A DNA stretch of 18,278 nucleotides, from contig DKYZ01000008.1 of assembly GCA_002493515.1 (NCBI GenBank), forward strand, positions 1 to 18,278. The letters are read 5' to 3'. Source of the DNA: Porphyromonadaceae bacterium UBA7087. Its GTDB lineage: Bacteria > Bacteroidota > Bacteroidia > Bacteroidales > Muribaculaceae. Of the stretch, positions 1-8,049 are shown one piece after another; the first letter of the stretch is position 1, and the number at the start of each line of letters is the position of its first letter. Below the pieces are notes generated by a model. The model saw only the letters and a list, made by a program, of their open reading frames with translations, did no database searches and was not told where the DNA came from. The position numbers were made by a program, and so were the translations under genes.

Positions 1-28
1 TTAATCACTTATCGTTAATCACTATAAT

Positions 29-2794
29 TCAATGCGCGTCGAGCCAGTTGGAGGCGACGCCGGAACTGGCCGTAAGGCGCACGCGCCCGCTATAAGCCCC
101 CTCCATCTCTTTCTCCACAATCTCCTGCACTCTCGGCAGTTCCTCGGGCACAACATCAAAATTCAACTCGTCGTGGACCTGCATTATCATCCTCGATTTC
201 AGCCCCTCTTCACGGAGCCGACGGTCGATTGCAACCATCGCCACCTTTATTATATCCGCCGCAGCTCCCTGTATCGGCGCGTTTATGGCGTTGCGCTCGG
301 CATAGCCCCTCACCACCTGGTTGCGGCTGTTGATATCGGGCAGATAGCGCCGTCTTCCCATGGGAGTCTCCGTGTAGCCGTTCTCCCGCGCCTTGTTGAT
401 GGAATCACGCATATATTTGTCAATCGACGGGAATTTCTCGAAATAATTGGCAATCAGAGAAGAGGCGTCAGCCCTCGGTATACCCAGGCGCGAGGCCAGT
501 CCGAAAGCCGAGATGCCGTAGAGGATGCCGAAATTGGCGGTCTTGGCGTGGCGCCTCTCGTTGGGAGTGACCTCCTGCGGACTATCCTTGTGATAAATCT
601 TCGACGCGGTGATGGCATGTATGTCGTCGCCGTCGGCAAATGCCTGGAGCATTATGGGATCGGAGGCGAAATCGGCCACGAGACGAAGCTCTATCTGGGA
701 ATAGTCGGCGCTCAGGAAAAGATGTCCCTCGTCAGGAATGAAGGCACGGCGTATCTCCCGGCCCTGCTCCTCGCGCACCGGTATATTCTGTAGATTCGGA
801 TTGCTCGACGAAATACGTCCTGTGGCCGTCACCGTCTGGTTGTAGTTGGTATGCACGCGCCCGGTCGCAGGATTGACACATGCCGGAAGAGCCGTAAGAT
901 AAGTTGTCAATAACTTCTTCAATTGCCTGTATTCCAAAATTTTCCCAACAATGGGACTCTTGTGGGCCACTTTCTCCAGAATATCCTCGGAGGTGGAATA
1001 CTGGCCGGTCTTGGTCTTCTTGGCTTTCGGGTCGAGCTGCATCTTGTCGAAAAGAATCTCTCCGACTTTAGCCGGCGAACCGACATTGAACTCCTCTCCG
1101 GCAAGCGCGTAAATCTCTTTCTCAAGGTCAGACAGACGACCGCGCAAGGCATCGGCGGCATCGTCGAGCGCACGTATGTCGAGACGTACTCCGGCAAGCT
1201 CCATGCGCGCCAGCACAGGAGCCAGAGGCATCTCCACCTCTGTCAGCAGTTGCTCCATACCCTCTTTCCTTACCGCCTCAAGCAGGGGATCACGCAGTCT
1301 CAGAGCGATATCCGCCATCTCGCAGGCCCAGTCGCAGAGTTCCTCGGGCTTAGCCTTGGCGAGAACCGTCTTCACACCCTTTTTCGCCGCCGCGGGCACC
1401 GGGAGCATGTCGTAGCGCAGCATAGCCGCGGCAGGCCCGTCAAGGCCGTGACGCTGCTCCGGCTGAAGAAGATAATGGGCCAGGGTGACGTCGAAATAAT
1501 TCACTACCGGCGTCTCGGCGTCGCCGCGCGCGTTGGCGGCGACCACATATGTGCGTTTCACACCCGGCGTCACCTTCTCTATGTCGGGGCGTGCCAGCAG
1601 ATCGAGCAGAAATGCCTTGCCCTCCGCGAAAGAGCAGGGAATATATGCTGCCTCACCCTCTTTCCACGCCACGGAGGCGCCAATCCAATCGGCGCCCATG
1701 TCGTTCTCACCGTCTGCAAACGTCACAATCCCGCACCGCCCCACGGCTGCGAGTCGCTCCGAGAGCCGGCCAATCCCTCCGGCATCCTCCACCAGCTCAT
1801 ACTCATGCGCGGAGGCGGCAAGAGAGCCACGCGGACTGTCGTCTTCCGCAGCCGCAGGCTCCGGCATCTCGTCGAAAAGGGGAAGCTCTCCGCCATTTGC
1901 CTGGGCAACACCCTTGCCGAGCCGCTTCTCCACGCGCTCGATGAGGCTCTTGAACTCCAGTTCACGGAAAATCGCATACAGCTTGGAGGTATCCGCGTCT
2001 CTGACCTTCAGCGACTCCGGATCCACATCCACAGGCACATCGGTGCGTATTGTGGCAAGATATTTCGACTCCCTTATCTGGTCGGCGTTCTCCTCCACAC
2101 GCTTCTTCATAGCCCCTTTCAGCCGGTCGGTTGAGCCGAGCAGGGTCTCGACGTCGCCAAATTCCTGTATCAGTTTTATGGCAGTCTTGTCGCCGACGCC
2201 CGGGCATCCGGGGATGCAGTCGATCTTGTCGCCCATCAGCGCCAGCAGGTCTATCACCTGCGACGTGCGCTCCAGACCATAGCGCTCGCAGACCTCCTTC
2301 TCTCCGCGGATCTCGAAATCATTGCCACGGTAAGAGGGCTTGTACTGGAGAATCGCGGGGCTGACGAGCTGTCCGAAATCCTTGTCGGGGCTCATCATAT
2401 ATGTGGTGAAACCCTCTTTCTCGGCCTTACGCGCCATAGTGCCTATCACGTCATCGGCCTCGAAACCCTCCACTTCAAGAAGCGGAATACGGTAGGCCTT
2501 GACTATCTCCTTAATAAAAGGGATGGAGAGTCGTATGTCCTCGGGGGTTGCCTCGCGCTCGCTCTTGTAGGCCGGATAGCGCTCGCTGCGGAAAGTGGGA
2601 CCCGAAGGATCGAAGCAGACGGCGATATGGGTGGGACGCTCCTTGCGGAGCACCTCCTCGAGAGTGTTGACGAAACCATATACCGCCGAGGCGTTGAAAC
2701 CGGCGGTGGTGATGCGCGGGGCGCGGATGAAAGCGTAGTAGGCGCGGAAAATCAGGGCGTACGCGTCGAGCAGGAAAAGACGTTTTTCTGTCAT
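29..2794 (-). CDS. polA: DNA polymerase I with degenerate proofreading domain
   Basis: A 921-residue family A DNA polymerase for gap filling and Okazaki fragment processing. The 5' nuclease domain (about 1-300) looks intact: the aspartates of LLDAY (about 10), CFDPSG (60-65), EADD (112-115), SPDKDF (135-140) and ALMGD (185-189) are present, followed by the helix-hairpin-helix PGVGDKTA. The polymerase domain (about 515-921) has motif A DYSQIELR (D697), motif B with K751 and NFGILYG, and motif C VHDE (873-876). The middle domain (about 331-510) aligns with the E. coli 3'-5' exonuclease but lacks its metal ligands: no DxE at 355-365, and WACEM (489-493) where E. coli has YAAED. Proofreading is therefore probably lost. 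The start at 2794 (MTEKRLFLLD) matches the family N-terminus; an ATG at 2845 would add 17 unconserved residues. It is divergent from the prenyl synthase gene. A near-match to a -7 box, TAATTTAG, lies at 2894-2901 on the minus strand. Confidence 0.96.
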   Translation of the reverse strand: MTEKRLFLLDAYALIFRAYYAFIRAPRITTAGFNASAVYGFVNTLEEVLRKERPTHIAVCFDPSGPTFRSERYPAYKSEREATPEDIRLSIPFIKEIVKAYRIPLLEVEGFEADDVIGTMARKAEKEGFTTYMMSPDKDFGQLVSPAILQYKPSYRGNDFEIRGEKEVCERYGLERTSQVIDLLALMGDKIDCIPGCPGVGDKTAIKLIQEFGDVETLLGSTDRLKGAMKKRVEENADQIRESKYLATIRTDVPVDVDPESLKVRDADTSKLYAIFRELEFKSLIERVEKRLGKGVAQANGGELPLFDEMPEPAAAEDDSPRGSLAASAHEYELVEDAGGIGRLSERLAAVGRCGIVTFADGENDMGADWIGASVAWKEGEAAYIPCSFAEGKAFLLDLLARPDIEKVTPGVKRTYVVAANARGDAETPVVNYFDVTLAHYLLQPEQRHGLDGPAAAMLRYDMLPVPAAAKKGVKTVLAKAKPEELCDWACEMADIALRLRDPLLEAVRKEGMEQLLTEVEMPLAPVLARMELAGVRLDIRALDDAADALRGRLSDLEKEIYALAGEEFNVGSPAKVGEILFDKMQLDPKAKKTKTGQYSTSEDILEKVAHKSPIVGKILEYRQLKKLLTTYLTALPACVNPATGRVHTNYNQTVTATGRISSSNPNLQNIPVREEQGREIRRAFIPDEGHLFLSADYSQIELRLVADFASDPIMLQAFADGDDIHAITASKIYHKDSPQEVTPNERRHAKTANFGILYGISAFGLASRLGIPRADASSLIANYFEKFPSIDKYMRDSINKARENGYTETPMGRRRYLPDINSRNQVVRGYAERNAINAPIQGAAADIIKVAMVAIDRRLREEGLKSRMIMQVHDELNFDVVPEELPRVQEIVEKEMEGAYSGRVRLTASSGVASNWLDAH

Positions 2795-2945
2795 GGGGTG
2801 AACTGGGGTTATTCCGGAATCCTGAACGGCCGGCAAAGGGCCCAAAGCCCCTTCCGAACCGCGTCTGGAGGAGTCCGAGACGTTAATTTTTCGCTAAATT
2901 AACAAATTCCCGGCTTTAAGGTGCATAAGATGATGATTATTTTAT

Positions 2946-2953
2946 TAATTTTG
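2946..2953 (+). promoter_or_regulatory. -7 promoter box for the prenyl synthase/rnhB pair
   Basis: TAATTTTG matches the Bacteroidota -7 consensus TAnnTTTG and lies 14 nt before the ATG at 2968. No clear TTTG box was found 19-21 bp upstream, so this is a one-box prediction. Confidence 0.42.
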
Positions 2954-2967
2954 TCGAAGATTTTAAT

Positions 2968-3942
2968 ATGGACAGTCTGAGCATAATCCAAAACCGTCTT
3001 CGCAAAGAGCTCGACGCGATGAATGAAATCATCGTGTCGTCGCTTGCCACACCCAATGCGATGATGAATAGCGTAGTGAGCAACTACCTGAAACAGAAAG
3101 GGAAACAGCTCCGTCCGGTGATGGTGATCATGAGCGCGCGCTTCTTCGGCGACGTCACGGACGACGTGCTTCACGCCGGAGCCGCCCTGGAGATGCTCCA
3201 CAACGCCTCGCTGATTCATGACGATATAGTAGACGAGACGGCGATGCGCCGCGGACGCTCCACGGTGAACACCATCTGGGGCAACCATATCGCGGTGCTA
3301 ACCGGTGATTTCTTCGTCTCCAACGCCCTGGCTGCGGGCATTCGCACGGGCAACCTGCAGGTGATATCGGCCTTGTCGGAGCTCGGCAAGGAGCTTAGCC
3401 TCGGGGAAATCGACCAGATATGCAACGCACGCGAGCATCATTTCGACTACGGAAGCTATTTCGAGATGATACGCAAGAAGACAGCCTCCCTGTTCCGCAA
3501 CTGCGTGAGAATGGGAGCCGAGACTGTGGGCGTCCGTGAGGAGGTCTACGGTCCGCTGCTCGACTACGGAGAGAAACTCGGACTCTGTTTCCAGATCAAG
3601 GATGATATTTTCGACTACAGTCCGTCGGCACAGATCGGCAAGCCCACAGGCAACGACCTGCGGGAGGGTAAGGTGACTCTTCCGCTGCTCTATGCCCTGG
3701 CCGAAGGGCCGCAGCAGGAGGCTGAGCGCATAAGGGGCATCCTGCGTCGCGGCGACCTTACCGAGGCCGAGATAGCCGATGCGATACGTTTCGCCGTGGA
3801 GAACGGCGGCATCGAGTATGCCTACCGCCGTATGCGCGAGATAGAGCGCGAGGCCGACGGCAATCTCGCCTGTTATCCCGACTCCGAGTGGAAGGACGCC
3901 TTCCGCGAGCTTTTCGATTATATAATTTCCCGCGACCACTGA
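2968..3942 (+). CDS. Long-chain trans-polyprenyl diphosphate synthase
   Basis: A 324-residue all-E polyprenyl diphosphate synthase (polyprenyl_synt family) that extends an allylic diphosphate with isopentenyl diphosphate. In Bacteroidota such enzymes usually supply the menaquinone side chain. The first aspartate-rich motif is DDIVD (85-89), followed by MRRGR; the second is KDDIFD (211-216), followed by GKPTGNDLREGK. The residues four and five places before the first motif are small (A80, S81). In this family that permits long products, so an octaprenyl-type (IspB-like) product is more likely than a farnesyl one; exact chain length cannot be read. The length is normal. The next gene, rnhB, starts 3 nt after its stop, so the two are probably one transcript. 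It is divergent from polA. Confidence 0.93.
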   Translation: MDSLSIIQNRLRKELDAMNEIIVSSLATPNAMMNSVVSNYLKQKGKQLRPVMVIMSARFFGDVTDDVLHAGAALEMLHNASLIHDDIVDETAMRRGRSTVNTIWGNHIAVLTGDFFVSNALAAGIRTGNLQVISALSELGKELSLGEIDQICNAREHHFDYGSYFEMIRKKTASLFRNCVRMGAETVGVREEVYGPLLDYGEKLGLCFQIKDDIFDYSPSAQIGKPTGNDLREGKVTLPLLYALAEGPQQEAERIRGILRRGDLTEAEIADAIRFAVENGGIEYAYRRMREIEREADGNLACYPDSEWKDAFRELFDYIISRDH

Positions 3943-3945
3943 AAG

Positions 3946-4518
3946 ATGCTTGCTCCTTTTCTCAACGAAGGCATCATCGAGGCCGGCTGCGACGAAGCCG
4001 GACGAGGCTGCCTGTGCGGCCCGGTGAGCTGCGCGGCGGTGATTCTGCCGCCGGGATTCTCGCTCGACGGTCTTGACGACAGCAAGAAGCTGCCGCCACA
4101 AAAGCGCGAGCAGCTTCGCGCGGTAATCGAGCGCGAGGCCGTGGCCTGGGCTGTGGTGATGGTGTCGTCGCAGGAGATTGATGAGATAAACATTCTCAAC
4201 GCATCCATAACGGGGATGCAGCGGGCTCTTGACAGGCTTAGCGTGCGCCCGGAGCACGTGCTCGTTGACGGCAACCGTTTCAAACCTTATTCCGTACCGC
4301 ATACCACTATCGTAGGAGGCGATGGCAAGTATATGTCGATCGCGGCGGCATCGATACTTGCGAAGACCCACCGCGACGAGCTTATGCTACGCCTCGCGGC
4401 TGAATATCCCGGCTACGGGTGGGAACGCAACATGGGCTATCCGACAAAAGCCCACCGTGCGGCCATCGCCGCGCTCGGAGTGACGCAGCAACACCGTAAA
4501 AGCTTCAGGCTGACGTAG
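3946..4518 (+). CDS. rnhB: Ribonuclease HII
   Basis: A 190-residue RNase HII, which cuts RNA in RNA-DNA hybrids and starts removal of misincorporated ribonucleotides. The family opening DEAGRG (16-21) followed by GPV supplies D16 and E17; LVDGN supplies D108 and GGDGKY supplies D126. These positions coincide with the E. coli catalytic numbering as I recall it. AAASILAKTHRDE (133-145) and the C-terminal GYPTKAH are also typical. The start 3 nt after the upstream stop gives a normal length and places the DEAGRG motif where expected. The last codons overlap a hairpin that appears to terminate the convergent gene on the other strand. Confidence 0.95.
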   Translation: MLAPFLNEGIIEAGCDEAGRGCLCGPVSCAAVILPPGFSLDGLDDSKKLPPQKREQLRAVIEREAVAWAVVMVSSQEIDEINILNASITGMQRALDRLSVRPEHVLVDGNRFKPYSVPHTTIVGGDGKYMSIAAASILAKTHRDELMLRLAAEYPGYGWERNMGYPTKAHRAAIAALGVTQQHRKSFRLT

Positions 4519-4534
4519 GGCCGCGGCCTGAAGC
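4496..4534 (-). terminator. Rho-independent terminator of the DUF2723 gene
   Basis: A perfect 9-bp stem (GCTTCAGGC at 4502-4510 with GCCTGAAGC at 4526-4534) encloses a 15-nt loop that carries part of the GC-rich palindrome GGCCGCGGCC (4519-4528). Read on the minus strand the stem is followed by TTTTAC, and it begins about 18 nt after the DUF2723 stop codon, as expected of an intrinsic terminator. On the plus strand there is no T run after the stem, so it is a weaker terminator for rnhB. The structure lies partly inside the last codons of rnhB. Confidence 0.65.
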
Positions 4535-4552
4535 GACGGGACTGAGGTATGG

Positions 4553-7500
4553 TCAATAACTCATCACTGCCCGGAGGCGTGGGGGCAAAGCCCGGCGATA
4601 ACGGCGGTATTCCTGCTCGCGACGTCTTGCGGCTTCCTCTATTTCGGCAGCTTTCCCGTATAATTCCTGTGATTCCTTTCCACCGAGACTGTCGGCTATG
4701 GCACGCAACAGCCGGGGATATTCCTTTGACTCATGCCTCACCGTGTCGCGGTATGAATAATGTCTATACGGAGCGACAGCACCCGGAAACATCGTCAATC
4801 CCTTTTCCGCCACTTCGCGCGCTCGATGCGCGTGTCCCTTCTTCAGGAGAGTCGCGGCGCCCATCATCATCGCAGCCCGCTGCCTGCGAAGCTGATAATC
4901 TATCGTGGGGTCGCAGTAAGGATAATCACCATCGGCACGATAGCCGAATCCGCCGTCGCGCATGCCCATCGCTTTCCCGTAGACCCAGTCCGCCAGCAGG
5001 GAATCAGAAGCCTGCGGCCAATACACGCTCCCATGCAGCATGTCACGTAGCTCACCCTCCACAGGGCGCCTTATTTTCGAGGGGACGCCAATCCTGAACA
5101 CTACCGGACGTGGAGAATCTGTCACCGACGCGTTCGACCCTATTATATCAAGCGCGGCAAGCTGGGCAAACGGCAATGAGGAGCGACCAAGCGATGAAAG
5201 CAGTCTGCGCAGGTCGATTACCGTGGAATCACCATACGCTGAAGCTATGCTGACGCGCGAATGGCGCAGCAGAGGAACACTGTCGGAGAAGAGCTCGCGC
5301 AAGGCCGCCGAAAGTGGCACTGCGGCGGTGTCGGCATCGGCAGCTATTCTCGTATAGGCATATTTGCCGTAAAGGATGTCAGCCGGGCGGCTCTGCGAGC
5401 GGAGCGGGCGGCTCCCTCTTCCCTCCTGCATGAGGGTGACGCGATAGGAGGGCAAGGCGAGATAACTGCAGTTTACTACCGTCACGTCGGGGCGCACACC
5501 GAGTGTCTCCTGCGCATACCATAGGGGAAACGTGAAATTGTCGCCCTCAACAAACAGAATAGCCTCCGGCGGCATCGACTCCAGCACATTGCGGCTGAAA
5601 TCATCCACGGCATGACGCCCCGAGCGGTCGTGGTCGTCGTAATTGACCGCCAGCATCAATACCGGAACTCCGAGCAATAATACCGCTATCCAGCTTGTTC
5701 GCGCTCCTCTGTCGTGCGGTTCTGAGGCGGCAGCCGAAGTCCTGTCAATATATCTTCCTGCCCATCGGGCAATACCCCCTATCCCGAAAGCAATCCACAT
5801 GGCAAATGCCATGTAAGATCCCAGGAAGGAATAATCGCGCTCACGCGGCTCGCACGGCGTCTGGTTGAGATAGACCACAATCGCCACCCCGGTCATCAGG
5901 AAAAGGAGCAGCACGAGTGTGCATATGCGGCACCCCGCACGCCCCTGACGGCATAGCCATATGATTCCCACGATTCCCAGCAGCAGAGGAAGCGCATAGT
6001 AGGCGTTGCGTCCACGGTTGGCGCTTCCGAGCTCGGAGGGAAGCTTGTCTTCCGCGCCGAGCATGAGATTGTCTACAGGCATTATTCCCGTGATGAAATT
6101 CCCATGTTCCACTTCTCCGGAGGAATTGACGTCGTTCTGGCGGCCGCAGAAATTCCACAGCAGATAGCGGAAATACATATAGTATACCTGGTATCCGAGG
6201 AAATACTGAAGATTCTGGAGGTATGTGGGACGCAGAGCCTTCGTCTTGTGGCGCTTTCCGTCGATGCCGATTTTGCCGACGGCGCGTCCGGTGAAGTCGA
6301 CGGCAGTCGATGCCTCGACACTGATCATGTTGTCGCGGTCCATGCCTGTCCAGCAACCGTAGGCCTCCAGATCGGAAGGACTGGACGACGTAAGGCGCGG
6401 AAACCACATGTCGAGCTCCGGAGCATATGCGTTGGAGAAGGTATAGTCGGCAAGCAGATAGCCGTGGCCACGCTCAGTCACGGTCATGTTGGATGATGAA
6501 TCCTCATTTGAGAGCATTCCGCTCCTCGGGCCGAGAGCCGCCCCCGGATGAGTGCGCACGAATGTCGGTTTCCCTTTCAGAAGATGATAACGGGAATAAT
6601 CGGGAACAGAGTCTCCGGCCTGGAAACGCTCCTCCACCAGAGGTTTGCTGTATGGGGTGCGCCCGTGAAGGAGCGGTCTGGAGCCGTATTGGTCGCGGGC
6701 GATATATGAGGCGAGCGAGAATATGTCGCCGGGAGCGCCCTCGTTCATAGGGGGCGACGTGGCCGCGCGTATCATGACCACTGCGAATGAACTGTAGCCC
6801 AGGCACACCATCGCCAGCATCCATACCGTCATGCTGGCCCATCTTCTCCTTATTAGCGCCTCGGCCACGATAAACGCGGCAAGCAGAAGGAAGAGAAATA
6901 TCAATACGCCGGAGTAATATGGCAATGAGAGGGTATTGACAGCGAAAAGCTCCATGGCGGCGGCTCCGGCGAGCAGTCCGGGCATAAGGGCTCCGAGGAC
7001 AAAGGCTATCACGACAAAGGACAGGGCCACAGCGAGCGCCCCCTTGCGCAATACGATTCCACGCCGGGTCGTGACCGGAAACCGGACATATACCCACATC
7101 AAGGCGAGCACGGGGAGGACAAGGAGATTGAGCTGATGCACTCCGAGCGAGAGGCCGGTGATGTATGCGGTCAGGACAAGGAGCCGGTCGCCACGCCCGC
7201 TGTCGGGGCAACGCGTCCAGATGGTCATGAGCCATAACATGAGGACGGTTAGGAAAATCGACATGGCGTAGACCTCGGCCTCAACCGCGGAGAACCATAC
7301 CGAGTCGCACCAGGCGAAAGCGAGTGCGCCCCCGAGGGATGCCAGGGCTCCGGTGATTGTTGTGGCGCGTGTGGCTGCGGAAAAAAGTCGTCTCCAGGCA
7401 GCGAATATCACGAGATATAGCAGAGCCGCCGCGAGGGCGGTGAAGATGCCGCTGCATATGTTAATCGCCAGGGCCTCCATGCCTGCAGGGGCGAGAATCG

Positions 7501-7705
7501 TGGCCATTCGCATCGCAAGAGTCCACACCGGGTTGCCGGGCGGATGGCCGACCTCCATGGCGGTGGCGGTGACTACATATTCCGGACAGTCCCAGTATGA
7601 CGCTCCCGGCTCCACGGTGAGCAGATATACGGCGAGGGCGGCGGCGAACGAGAGAGCCGCGCCGCATCTTCCGCATAGCCGGATGAGTCTGTCGAGTGGT
7701 GTCAT
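4553..7705 (-). CDS. DUF2723 family polytopic membrane protein (GT-C-like glycosyltransferase)
   Basis: A 1050-residue inner-membrane protein of the DUF2723 family, common in Bacteroidota and usually annotated as protein O-mannosyl-transferase-like. Family marks: WDCPEY (38-43) with EVGHPPGNP (51-59), where canonical members have a WDCGEF...GHPPG pattern; SLGVHQLN (186-193); NQTPCEPRERDYSFLGSY (614-631); and a periplasmic-type stretch with NYDDHDRSG (688-696) and GDNFTFPLWYAQE (721-733). About ten hydrophobic segments fall in the first 690 residues; the C-terminal third is soluble. The acidic residues of the first motif are where GT-C enzymes hold their catalytic Asp/Glu, so lipid-linked sugar transfer is a reasonable inference; the acceptor is unknown. 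The start at 7705 is chosen because the upstream in-frame ATG (7753) would precede the promoter-like box at 7711-7718. Monocistronic, convergent with rnhB. Confidence 0.88.
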   Translation of the reverse strand: MTPLDRLIRLCGRCGAALSFAAALAVYLLTVEPGASYWDCPEYVVTATAMEVGHPPGNPVWTLAMRMATILAPAGMEALAINICSGIFTALAAALLYLVIFAAWRRLFSAATRATTITGALASLGGALAFAWCDSVWFSAVEAEVYAMSIFLTVLMLWLMTIWTRCPDSGRGDRLLVLTAYITGLSLGVHQLNLLVLPVLALMWVYVRFPVTTRRGIVLRKGALAVALSFVVIAFVLGALMPGLLAGAAAMELFAVNTLSLPYYSGVLIFLFLLLAAFIVAEALIRRRWASMTVWMLAMVCLGYSSFAVVMIRAATSPPMNEGAPGDIFSLASYIARDQYGSRPLLHGRTPYSKPLVEERFQAGDSVPDYSRYHLLKGKPTFVRTHPGAALGPRSGMLSNEDSSSNMTVTERGHGYLLADYTFSNAYAPELDMWFPRLTSSSPSDLEAYGCWTGMDRDNMISVEASTAVDFTGRAVGKIGIDGKRHKTKALRPTYLQNLQYFLGYQVYYMYFRYLLWNFCGRQNDVNSSGEVEHGNFITGIMPVDNLMLGAEDKLPSELGSANRGRNAYYALPLLLGIVGIIWLCRQGRAGCRICTLVLLLFLMTGVAIVVYLNQTPCEPRERDYSFLGSYMAFAMWIAFGIGGIARWAGRYIDRTSAAASEPHDRGARTSWIAVLLLGVPVLMLAVNYDDHDRSGRHAVDDFSRNVLESMPPEAILFVEGDNFTFPLWYAQETLGVRPDVTVVNCSYLALPSYRVTLMQEGRGSRPLRSQSRPADILYGKYAYTRIAADADTAAVPLSAALRELFSDSVPLLRHSRVSIASAYGDSTVIDLRRLLSSLGRSSLPFAQLAALDIIGSNASVTDSPRPVVFRIGVPSKIRRPVEGELRDMLHGSVYWPQASDSLLADWVYGKAMGMRDGGFGYRADGDYPYCDPTIDYQLRRQRAAMMMGAATLLKKGHAHRAREVAEKGLTMFPGAVAPYRHYSYRDTVRHESKEYPRLLRAIADSLGGKESQELYGKAAEIEEAARRREQEYRRYRRALPPRLRAVMSY

Positions 7706-7710
7706 GACTG

Positions 7711-7718
7711 CAAAATTA
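7711..7718 (-). promoter_or_regulatory. -7 promoter box of the DUF2723 gene
   Basis: TAATTTTG on the minus strand ends 5 nt before the ATG at 7705; the intervening bases are CAGTC. The same box plus CAGTC-ATG occurs before the ABC exporter gene at 9596. No good -33 TTTG was found at the expected spacing. If used, the mRNA would be leaderless or nearly so. Confidence 0.48.
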
Positions 7719-7748
7719 CAAAAAAATTCCAAAATGCGGTATATACAT

Positions 7749-7782
7749 AACAAAAGCAGCCGGTCATCAACGACTGGCTACT
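7749..7782 (-). terminator. Hairpin with T tract ending a candidate minus-strand small RNA
   Basis: On the minus strand, AGTAGCCAGTC and GACCGGCTGCT can form an 11-position stem with one G-U wobble, one A-C mismatch and a 6-nt loop, followed directly by TTTGTT. It has intrinsic-terminator form. No protein gene ends just upstream on that strand, which is why a small RNA or attenuated leader is proposed. On the plus strand the arms are followed by CTTTTC, so weak activity in that direction is possible. Confidence 0.5.
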
Positions 7783-7910
7783 CTTTTCACACTCATTAAT
7801 AAATCTTTTACTAATTAAATCATTCAGCTTATCATCAAATATACAGCTTACGACTAAACTGCTTTCACAAGCAATCGTTAAATAATGGTTATTTCATTAC
7901 TTATCATCGT
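7749..7910 (-). ncRNA. Candidate small structured RNA or attenuated leader
   Basis: This is the central part of the 344-bp gene-free stretch. A minus-strand promoter (7915-7946) lies about 160 nt upstream of a terminator-like hairpin (7749-7782). Between them the transcript can form a 6-bp AAATAA/TTATTT hairpin (7880-7894) and a stem TTGCTT/AAGCAG capped by the GNRA loop GTGA (7859-7874), extended by ACGA/TCGT pairing (7850-7853 with 7875-7878). The outer T-G pair of that stem works as a wobble only on the minus strand. A 9-codon reading frame, MISNEITII, begins at 7907 at the very 5' end. It could be a free small RNA or a leader of the DUF2723 gene on the same strand. I do not recognise it as a named RNA family. 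Confidence 0.35.
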
Positions 7911-7914
7911 AGTG

Positions 7915-7946
7915 CAAAATTACCGCATTCCAAATTTATATACAAT
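7915..7946 (-). promoter_or_regulatory. Minus-strand promoter of the candidate small RNA
   Basis: TAATTTTG (7922 down to 7915) is a perfect -7 box. ATTG (7946-7943), one mismatch from TTTG, lies 20 bp upstream. It points left, away from the Lrp gene, and ends only 4 bp from that gene's own -33 box. Confidence 0.4.
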
Positions 7947-7950
7947 ACAT

Positions 7951-7981
7951 TTTGCAGGTTTGGATATTTTTACTAAATTCG
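7951..7981 (+). promoter_or_regulatory. Promoter of the Lrp/AsnC regulator gene
   Basis: TTTG (7951-7954), a 19-bp spacer, then TAAATTCG (7974-7981), one mismatch from TAnnTTTG. Spacing is canonical for Bacteroidota. It predicts a 5' untranslated region of about 64 nt before the ATG at 8050. The AAATAA-TGG-TTATTT inverted repeat at 7880-7894 lies upstream and is one possible regulator site. Confidence 0.58.
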
Positions 7982-8049
7982 CCCCCTGAATCAGAACAAA
8001 CACAGTCTGCAGGACCCAAAATAGACTTGTATACAGAAAAATTTTCACC

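Noticed and set aside
1..23. Direct repeat TTAATCACT at 1-9 and 15-23
   Set aside because: Two short copies at the window edge; without the flanking sequence no array or attachment site can be argued.
32..2134. Long plus-strand open frames opposite polA (32-793 and 923-2134)
   Set aside because: They are antisense to a polymerase with intact family motifs, have no recognisable domain, and are the kind of frame that GC-rich coding DNA produces by chance.
2795..2845. An earlier start for DNA polymerase I at 2845
   Set aside because: The 17 extra residues are not part of the family N-terminus, which begins at MTEKRLFLLD.
3298..4371. A 357-codon minus-strand frame across the prenyl synthase and rnhB
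   Set aside because: It spans the junction of two well-supported plus-strand genes, is rich in His and Arg as mirror frames usually are, and matches no family I know.
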